NCBI GenBank assembly: GCA_900553165.1 | Contig: USCN01000118.1 | Location: forward strand, 1 to 5,084 | Source: an uncultured Collinsella sp. | Lineage (GTDB): Bacteria > Actinomycetota > Coriobacteriia > Coriobacteriales > Coriobacteriaceae | Length of the DNA: 5,084 bases | Direction of reading: 5' to 3' | Shown: positions 1-5,084 of the stretch, in pieces | How the letters are laid out: each line of letters opens with the position of its first letter | How positions within the stretch are numbered: position 1 is the first letter of the stretch | Notes under the pieces: generated by a model | Databases searched by the model: none | What the model saw: only the letters and a program-made list of their open reading frames with translations | Told to the model about the DNA's origin: nothing | Program-made: the position numbers and the translations under genes

Positions 1-4
1 GTAG

Positions 5-430
5 GTGGAGATAATCGGCAAGAATACGGAAGGTCCTGCAAATGGTGCGGCGTCTTCGGTGCTTGAGCGTTCCTGGGCTTGGCTGAATGCTTATTTTGCA
101 GGGCAGGAACCTCGGTTTACGCCGCCGTTGCATATGATCGGTACGGCGTTTCAGCGTGAAGTTTGGTACGAGCTGCTTTCCATTCCGCGCGGCGAGGTTG
201 CCACGTATGGCGAGATCGCCCAGCGTGTTGCGGCTCGACATCGTGTACCGGGAAACGAGGCGCCCGTTGTGTCCCCCCGTGCCGTGGGGGCTGCGGTCGC
301 GCGTAACCCTGTTTCGATTATTGTGCCGTGCCATCGCGTGGTTGCCGCCGACGGGTCGCTCAACGGATATGCCGGCGGCCTCGACCGTAAGGAGTGGCTG
401 CTCCGGCTTGAGGGCGCGTACGAGGAGTAG
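5..430 (+). CDS. ogt: Methylated-DNA-[protein]-cysteine S-methyltransferase (Ogt/MGMT type), N-terminally short
   Basis: This suicide repair protein moves the alkyl group from O6-alkylguanine (and O4-alkylthymine) in DNA to its own cysteine in the cytoplasm. The catalytic C-terminal domain looks complete. It has the family start GTAFQREVW (residues 46-54), the winged-helix part IPRGEVATYGEIA (60-72), the DNA-contacting stretch RAVGAAVARNP (92-102), the active site IIVPCHRVV with nucleophile Cys109 (codon 329-331) and His110, and the tail GSLNGYAGGLDRKEWLLRLEG. At 141 residues it is shorter than the usual 155-180, because the N-terminal RNase H-like domain is missing. Only the helix WAWLNAYFAG that normally links the two domains precedes the catalytic part. 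The start used is GTG at 5. A TAG stop in the same frame at 2-4 lies just before it, so upstream sequence cannot be read through unless that base is an error. It could be a truncated but active protein, a decaying gene, or an edge artefact. Family assignment is firm; start and intactness are not. Confidence 0.88.
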   Translation: MEIIGKNTEGPANGAASSVLERSWAWLNAYFAGQEPRFTPPLHMIGTAFQREVWYELLSIPRGEVATYGEIAQRVAARHRVPGNEAPVVSPRAVGAAVARNPVSIIVPCHRVVAADGSLNGYAGGLDRKEWLLRLEGAYEE

Positions 431-463
431 CGTTCGAGTGCTTTGCCTGTAGTAGCCGACTTC

Positions 464-493
464 GACCAAAGCTCGCTCGAGTTCGCTTTGATC
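464..493. repeat. Imperfect inverted repeat downstream of the alkyltransferase gene
   Basis: GACCAAAGC at 464-472 pairs with GCTTTGATC at 485-493 with one mismatch. The 12-base loop contains the palindrome CTCGAG. A second, outer pair, AGTGCT at 437-442 and AGCACT at 496-501, frames it. No clear T-run follows directly; the nearest T-rich stretch is at 510-517, so it is not a standard intrinsic terminator. It could be a transcript-stabilising hairpin or a copy of a dispersed intergenic repeat, which a single window cannot decide. Confidence 0.4.
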
Positions 494-586
494 AGAGCAC
501 TTAAGACCCTTGTTTTCTGTCAATAGTGCTATTTGTTCGTTGATGGATATCCGCGACTTCTGGTATTTCATTAAGCCTCTTGATAG

Positions 587-630
587 AAAAAGAGCTGGAG
601 TTGCGCATCGTTGAGAGGCTTTCCAGCTTT
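587..630 (-). terminator. Possible intrinsic terminator of the GyrI-like gene
   Basis: Read on the minus strand, AGCTGGA (628-622) pairs perfectly with TCCAGCT (599-593), and the second arm runs into CTCTTTTTC. The 7-bp stem is followed by five T residues broken from the stem by one C, as in an intrinsic terminator. The weak point is the long 22-base loop. It lies about 110 bases beyond the stop codon and in the right orientation for that gene. Confidence 0.4.
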
Positions 631-658
631 AGCAAAACAAACTTATAAGATGCGACGG

Positions 659-697
659 GCCGCGTCAAGATAATTGCTTGACAGCCTAGGAGGCGGC
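659..697 (-). repeat. Bulged hairpin beyond the GyrI-like stop
   Basis: GTCAAG at 664-669 and CTTGAC at 677-682 form a perfect 6-bp stem with a 7-base loop. Outside it, GCCGC at 659-663 can pair with GCGGC at 693-697 across a 10-base bulge. There is no T-run on either side, so this is a possible mRNA 3'-end structure rather than a terminator. Its role is unknown. Confidence 0.3.
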
Positions 698-741
698 TGG
701 TTGGCTGGCTTAAAACCCAGCGCGTGAAATGACGCTCCACG

Positions 742-1380
742 CTATTCAGCGCGCTTGATAGGATGACGAACCACAGTCTTAAGTTTCTCCGGCGCACACT
801 TGCGTGGATCGGAAAGATAGATTTCGTGATGTAAACGGGTGTCTGAGAAGTCGGGGACATAGCCCTGCTCGGTCGCATATTCATGCATGGCGTCTACGGT
901 TGCCGGCTCGCTGTCGTAGGGTCCGGTATGCATGCATTGAACGCAGAGACCCTCGTCAACTTTAAGCAGCTCGACGGCAGAAAAGTCCAGTTTCTTTTTG
1001 GCCGTGGCTTCCGCGACCGCCCAGTCAAAGTCATCCTGAGTGACGAAATCGGGCAGGCGGATGCACGAGATAAAGTTGAAATCGTCCTTGCGTACATAAT
1101 CGATGTCGCCGCTCGGGGAGTCTTGCCACCAGAAGCCCTCGAGCGGCGGTACCACAAAGTCGAAATAGCCCTCGATACTCCTTGAGCCTTTCTTCGACAT
1201 CTTGACGGTATAGGCGATGCCGTAAAGCAGCGGCAGGGCGTTTTGATACTCGCCACCTTCGGTATTTGGGTCGCCCTTTCCGCGAACGGCAACGTAGCTC
1301 ATAGGCGGGACAGTTACGATGCTCGGCTTGCTTGCAGGTTTGTAGAGCTCCTTGCATTCCTTCTTAAAGTCGAACGCCAT
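742..1380 (-). CDS. GyrI-like small-molecule-binding domain protein
   Basis: A soluble, single-domain cytoplasmic protein of 212 residues. It belongs to the stand-alone branch of the GyrI-like family (the fold of SbmC/GyrI and of the drug-binding part of BmrR and Rob). The fold is two SHS2 modules around a ligand pocket. The first is visible as IVTVPPMSYVAVRGKGDPN (residues 21-39) to FDFVVPPLEGFWWQ (73-86). The second runs from the linker RLPDFVTQDDFDWAV (108-122) through VDEGLCVQCMHTGPYD (141-156) to HHEIYLSDPRK (184-194). The tail KTVVRHPIKR is typical of this branch. Aromatic residues (Trp84, Trp85, Tyr155) and Glu186 in the EIYLSDP strand are the likely pocket residues. Family members bind or sequester hydrophobic drugs, and some hydrolyse cyclopropane-bearing DNA alkylators; which applies here is not visible. 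There is no DNA-binding domain, so it is not itself a regulator. The ATG at 1380 is preceded by AAAGG at a spacing of 8. A putative SOS box overlaps its promoter. Confidence 0.9.
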   Translation of the reverse strand: MAFDFKKECKELYKPASKPSIVTVPPMSYVAVRGKGDPNTEGGEYQNALPLLYGIAYTVKMSKKGSRSIEGYFDFVVPPLEGFWWQDSPSGDIDYVRKDDFNFISCIRLPDFVTQDDFDWAVAEATAKKKLDFSAVELLKVDEGLCVQCMHTGPYDSEPATVDAMHEYATEQGYVPDFSDTRLHHEIYLSDPRKCAPEKLKTVVRHPIKRAE

Positions 1381-1388
1381 GTTGGCCG

Positions 1389-1393
1389 CCTTT
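1389..1393 (-). promoter_or_regulatory. Ribosome binding site of the GyrI-like gene
   Basis: On the minus strand AGAAAGGCGG precedes the ATG; its AAAGG core lies 8 bases before the start codon. This is a good Shine-Dalgarno match and supports the start at 1380. Confidence 0.7.
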
Positions 1394-1421
1394 CTGCGTA
1401 TTGGCCTGCTTAGATAACGGA

Positions 1422-1450
1422 ATCATATCATAGAAACGAACAGCTGTTCG
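1422..1450 (-). promoter_or_regulatory. Likely promoter of the GyrI-like gene
   Basis: On the minus strand two overlapping copies of TATGAT (1432-1427 and 1427-1422) each match the -10 consensus TATAAT at five of six bases. For the proximal copy, a 17-base spacer puts the -35 element at 1450-1445, which reads CGAACA and matches TTGACA at only three of six. The poor -35 coincides with the palindrome at 1437-1450, so a protein bound there would block RNA polymerase. The start of transcription would fall near 1412-1416, giving a leader of about 35 bases. Confidence 0.55.
1437..1450. promoter_or_regulatory. Putative LexA/SOS box
   Basis: CGAACAGCTGTTCG is a perfect 14-bp palindrome. It has the CGAAC-N4-GTTCG core of the LexA-binding site known from Bacillus and from actinobacteria such as Mycobacterium. 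It lies 57 bases before the GyrI-like start codon and spans the -35 and spacer region of that gene's promoter, the usual place for LexA repression. The divergent transporter start is about 200 bases away, so control of that operon is less likely. LexA itself is not in this window; binding is inferred from the motif and its place. Confidence 0.65.
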
Positions 1451-1572
1451 AATGATTTTGCTGACAGATAGAGATGCGTGCGTTGTGTTTGGCGGTCGGC
1501 CTGACCCAATCGATGATTTCTCTGCCTCCCCGGCGCCTCATCTATAGCTGCCGTTTCTCCATATAAAACCTG

Positions 1573-1597
1573 CCAAAATGAACCTGTCCCTTTTTGG
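1573..1597. repeat. REP-like stem-loop
   Basis: CCAAAA at 1573-1578 pairs with TTTTGG at 1592-1597 around a loop reading TGAACCTGTCCCT. The GAACCTGTCCC loop next to a T-run and GG looks to me like short extragenic repeats that recur between genes in many bacteria, some of them tied to REP-associated (IS200-like) transposases. No transposase and no second copy are in this window, so the identification is pattern-based. No T-run follows the stem, so it is not a terminator. Confidence 0.35.
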
Positions 1598-1636
1598 TCG
1601 GTGCGAAATGGGTAATACTAAAGAGTTATCCGACCA
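1595..1636 (+). promoter_or_regulatory. Nested dyads in the leader of the transporter operon
   Basis: An outer 7-bp perfect repeat, TGGTCGG at 1595-1601 and CCGACCA at 1630-1636, encloses a second stem. In the inner stem GGGTAATACT at 1610-1619 pairs with AGAGTTATCC at 1622-1631, with two G-U pairs and one mismatch, over a 2-base loop. The stems share bases 1630-1631 and the outer one overlaps the REP-like stem, so they are partly exclusive. The structure ends a few bases before the ATPase ribosome binding site. It could be an operator for an unseen repressor or a leader RNA hairpin affecting translation; neither is shown. Confidence 0.35.
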
Positions 1637-1651
1637 GATGGGAACCGATCG

Positions 1652-2353
<702 letters not shown>

Positions 2354-2358
2354 CGCCC

Positions 2359-5084
2359 ATGGACCAGGACCGCCAAAACAGCCTACGCCGCGACGCACAG
2401 AACACGGAGCGCGAGCAGGATTTTACGACCTACCGCACTGCCCAAAGCTCAAACGATATGGTGCCGACGGTTTTTCGCCGTGGCATCTACCGCACAATCC
2501 GAGGCAGTCTTAAGCGCTTCTTGTCAATCGTGGTCATCACCGCGCTTGGCGTGAGCGTGATGTGCGGCCTTAAGGCGGGTTGCGAGGACCTGTGCGATTC
2601 GGTTGACGCCTACTTCGACCAGCAAAATGTCTATGACATTAACGTGCAGTCGACCTATGGCCTGACCGACGATGATCTCGCCGCCATCCAAGAGGTCGAT
2701 GGTGTCGAGACGGCCGAGGGCATCTACACCGAGACCGCCTACACCGCCGTGGGTACAACGCGCGAGCGTGTCGTCGTACAGAGCCTCTCCAAGGAGAACA
2801 TCGATCAGCCAGTGCTCGTGAACGGCGATTTGCCCGAGAGCGCCGATGAGGTCGCGGTGACTTCGAAGTTCCTGAAGGCTTCGGGTAAAAAGCTCGGCGA
2901 TACGGTGAGCTTTGCTGCCAACGATGCGAGCTCGTCGAACCAAAGCGCCAAGGATCAGTTTGCCGCAGGCGAGTACACCATCACGGCCGAGGTTCTCGAT
3001 CCCACTGATGTGAGCTCCGACTCGACAGTCAACGCCTTTCGCGCTGCTTCGGCCGCGGACTACAAGTTCTATGTGAGCGAGGACGCCGCGACATCTTCTT
3101 CCTACTCTGCGGTCCACGTGATCGTCGAGGGAGCCAAGAGCCTCAACTCCTATTCGGATGCCTACGCGGCAAAGATCAACAAGGCCAAGGGCAATATCGA
3201 GAAGATCCGCGAGGAGCGTGAGAAGGCGCGCGCTCAGGAGCTGACAGTCGACACGCCGGCAAGCTTAGATGCGGCTGAGCGCCAGACGAATATGCTCTTT
3301 GGGATTGAACAGGGCAACATCAACCGCATGGCAGAGGGCAGCGACGAGCGTGCGCAGGCGCAAGCCGACCTGGACCAGCGCCGTGCCGCCGCCGACCAGC
3401 AGTTTGCCGATGCCCGCGCCGAGCTCTCTGACCTGGGCGAATGCACCTGGTACATCCAGGACCGCGGCAATATCGCAAGCTACTCGAGCGTGGAGAGCGA
3501 TAGCTCGTCAATTGAGGCCATCGCCACGGTGTTTCCGTTCATCTTCTTTATCGTCGCCGTGCTCATCAGCCTCACCACCGCCACGCGTATGGTCGAGGAG
3601 GAGCGCACGCTTATTGGCCTGTACAAAGCGCTCGGCTATTCGCGCGGGCGTATTCTGTCCAAATACGTGGACTATGCGCTGTGGGCTTGTCTGATCGGCG
3701 GCGTGCTCGGCAACATCATCGGATTTGTGGGCCTGCCGCTGTTCCTGTTTACGGTGTTCGACGACATGTACTCACTGCCCCAGATGCTGCTTTCGTACGA
3801 CATCGTGTCGTCGCTCGTGTCGGTGGCGCTGTTTGCCGTGGGCGTGGTGGGCGCCACGATTATCGCCTGCCGCCACGAGATGGCCGAGACCCCGGCCTCG
3901 CTTATGCGTCCCAAGGCCCCGCGCGCTGGCTCGCGCATCTTGCTCGAGCGCATCGGCTTTATCTGGCGCCGCATGGGCTTTTTGAACAAGGTCGCTGCAC
4001 GCAACCTTTTCCGCTATAAAAAGCGCGCCTTTATGACCATCTTTGGCATCGCGGGTTGCACCGCGCTTGTGATCTGCGGTATGGGTATTCGCGACACGTC
4101 GGTCGCGCTTTCGCCCAAGCAGTATGGGCATATCACGCGCTATGACTTGCTGGCGGTCGCCAACCCCGATGACTTTACGCAGACGTGCGCGGCGTTGGAT
4201 GAGCGCAGCGCGGCCAATGATTCCAACGTGACCGTAACTTCGACGCTGCCGATCATGACTGACAACGTTACCTTTACGTTTGGCGGCAAGAGCGAGACCG
4301 TGCAGCTGATCGTGGTGCCCGATGACCGCATGAACGATCTGGACGACTACGTGTGCCTCGAGGACGAGTCCAAAGAGCCGCTATCCTTGCGTGACGGAGA
4401 TGTGTACCTGAGCAAGAGTTCACAGCTGGTGCTGGGGATTCAACCGGGCGATACGGCGCACGTCCAGGATTCGTCGCTCAACGTAGCCAAGGTCAAAGTC
4501 AGCGACATTTCGCTCAACTATCTGGGCAACACGCTTTACATGACGCAGGGCACCTATGAGCGCGCGTTCGGCCGAAGCGCGCGTCTTAACGGCATCTTTG
4601 TGCTGCTTAAGGGTTCATCTTCTGACCAGATTGCGTTTAGCAAGAAGCTTAAAAGCGACGGTTGGCTCACCATCTCGAGCACGGCCGAACATTGGGAAAA
4701 CTATGAGGCGAACTTTACTATCATCAATTCCGTCGTGGTGCTCGTGACCTTTATGGCGGCGTGCCTGTCGTTTGTGGTGGTGTTTACGCTGTCCAACACG
4801 AATATCTCCGAGCGCGAGCGCGAGCTGGCGACCATCAAGGTGCTGGGCTTCCGCCGTGGCGAGGTGCACCACTACGTCAACAAGGAGACGTTGATCCTCA
4901 CGGCGATTGGCACCGCACTGGGCGTGCCGCTGGGTGGCCTGCTTGCCGAGAGCTTTACGTACATCCTGCAGATGCCGTCGCTGTACTTTGACGTTGAGGT
5001 CGAGCCGCTGAGCTATGTGCTTGCCGTGGTGCTGTCCTTCGGCTTTACGATTATCGTCAACCTCGCCACCAACCGAACGCTCAA
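2359..5084 (+). CDS. FtsX-type ABC transporter permease, MacB/SalY-like (3' end cut by window)
   Basis: Membrane partner of the upstream ATPase. The frame stays open for 908 codons to the window edge. I count eight membrane segments in a 1+3+1+3 pattern: about residues 53-72, 387-409, 438-465, 482-504, 558-577, 788-810, 844-868 and 884-903. That is two FtsX units, each with a large extracytoplasmic domain (about 75-385 and 578-785). Each unit has the cytoplasmic helix that couples to the ATPase: ERTLIGLYKALGYSRGRI (415-432) and ERELATIKVLGFRRGEV (820-836). The first outer domain carries a charged coiled coil (about 265-360) ending in the family motif WYIQDR (364-369). A conserved LMRPKAPRAGSRILLERI linker (515-532) joins the halves. 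ATG at 2359 follows GAGTGG by 8 bases; GTG at 2347 is a possible alternative start overlapping the ATPase gene. The 50-residue cytoplasmic N-terminus is long for the family. Since the last helix is reached, probably only some 10-20 residues are missing. Such pairs use mechanical motion to expel peptides, lipids or lipoproteins; the substrate is unknown. Confidence 0.93.
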   Translation, partial: MDQDRQNSLRRDAQNTEREQDFTTYRTAQSSNDMVPTVFRRGIYRTIRGSLKRFLSIVVITALGVSVMCGLKAGCEDLCDSVDAYFDQQNVYDINVQSTYGLTDDDLAAIQEVDGVETAEGIYTETAYTAVGTTRERVVVQSLSKENIDQPVLVNGDLPESADEVAVTSKFLKASGKKLGDTVSFAANDASSSNQSAKDQFAAGEYTITAEVLDPTDVSSDSTVNAFRAASAADYKFYVSEDAATSSSYSAVHVIVEGAKSLNSYSDAYAAKINKAKGNIEKIREEREKARAQELTVDTPASLDAAERQTNMLFGIEQGNINRMAEGSDERAQAQADLDQRRAAADQQFADARAELSDLGECTWYIQDRGNIASYSSVESDSSSIEAIATVFPFIFFIVAVLISLTTATRMVEEERTLIGLYKALGYSRGRILSKYVDYALWACLIGGVLGNIIGFVGLPLFLFTVFDDMYSLPQMLLSYDIVSSLVSVALFAVGVVGATIIACRHEMAETPASLMRPKAPRAGSRILLERIGFIWRRMGFLNKVAARNLFRYKKRAFMTIFGIAGCTALVICGMGIRDTSVALSPKQYGHITRYDLLAVANPDDFTQTCAALDERSAANDSNVTVTSTLPIMTDNVTFTFGGKSETVQLIVVPDDRMNDLDDYVCLEDESKEPLSLRDGDVYLSKSSQLVLGIQPGDTAHVQDSSLNVAKVKVSDISLNYLGNTLYMTQGTYERAFGRSARLNGIFVLLKGSSSDQIAFSKKLKSDGWLTISSTAEHWENYEANFTIINSVVVLVTFMAACLSFVVVFTLSNTNISERERELATIKVLGFRRGEVHHYVNKETLILTAIGTALGVPLGGLLAESFTYILQMPSLYFDVEVEPLSYVLAVVLSFGFTIIVNLATNRTL

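Larger units (their letters stand above)
431..741. other. Intergenic region between converging genes, with dyads
   Basis: These 311 bases separate the alkyltransferase stop from the stop of the minus-strand GyrI-like gene. The stretch is visibly richer in A+T than the genes around it. I see no convincing gene, tRNA or known RNA. It holds an imperfect dyad at 464-493, a possible minus-strand terminator at 587-630, a bulged hairpin at 659-697, and a short dyad next to the GyrI-like stop (GCGTG at 722-726 with CACGC at 738-742). Such density of dyads fits a region where transcription from both sides ends. Confidence 0.6.

Noticed and set aside
678..683. Exact TTGACA -35 hexamer on the plus strand
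   Set aside because: No -10 element lies at a 16-18 base spacing, and it points into the converging GyrI-like gene. It is better explained as one arm of the hairpin at 664-682.
501..884. 127-codon open frame on the minus strand overlapping the GyrI-like gene
   Set aside because: Half of it lies inside the GyrI-like coding sequence in another frame, and the rest crosses the hairpin-rich gap. No domain is recognisable and no good ribosome binding site supports it.
1461..1466. CTGACA as a -35 element for the transporter operon
   Set aside because: It matches five of six bases, but no usable -10 follows at normal spacing. I could not identify the transporter promoter with confidence.
1573..1597. 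Intrinsic terminator upstream of the transporter
   Set aside because: The T-run is part of the stem's second arm and nothing T-rich follows it.
2524..3117. 197-codon open frame on the minus strand opposite the permease
   Set aside because: It is a shadow of the permease frame, which stays open for 908 codons with conserved motifs.

Overview
The window suggests a high-GC, Gram-positive bacterium of the Coriobacteriia, most likely Collinsella or a close relative. This rests on GC-rich coding sequence, resemblance of the proteins to actinobacterial and Firmicutes-type families, and a Gram-positive-type LexA box (CGAAC-N4-GTTCG). It is an inference without database support. No tRNA, rRNA, transposase, CRISPR array or phage gene was seen.

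Layout: (1) 5-430, plus strand: the catalytic part of a methylated-DNA-[protein]-cysteine S-methyltransferase (Ogt/MGMT type). Its active-site PCHR motif is intact, but it has no N-terminal domain and an in-frame stop sits directly before the first possible start. (2) 431-741: a 311-base, AT-richer gap between converging genes, with several dyads and a possible terminator for the minus-strand gene. (3) 742-1380, minus strand: a 212-residue stand-alone GyrI-like small-molecule-binding protein. (4) 1381-1651: a divergent intergenic region. A perfect 14-bp palindrome matching the LexA/SOS box overlaps the likely GyrI-like promoter. A REP-like stem-loop and nested dyads lie in front of the transporter operon. 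(5) 1652-2353 and 2359-5084, plus strand: a two-gene ABC transporter operon, made of a MacB/LolD-type ATPase and a large FtsX-type permease that runs off the right edge, probably only a short way before its natural end.

How they may work together: the ATPase and permease almost certainly form one MacB-like complex that uses ATP in the cytoplasm to move an extracellular domain, exporting or extracting a substrate that the sequence does not identify. The GyrI-like protein and the alkyltransferase are separate units on opposite strands, but both fit protection from DNA-damaging chemicals: one repairs alkylated bases, and the other may bind or destroy a toxic small molecule. The candidate SOS box is the most interesting signal here, because it would tie the GyrI-like gene to the DNA-damage response, as sbmC/gyrI is in Escherichia coli. 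Otherwise the genes belong to known families, and I see no clearly new multi-gene system.
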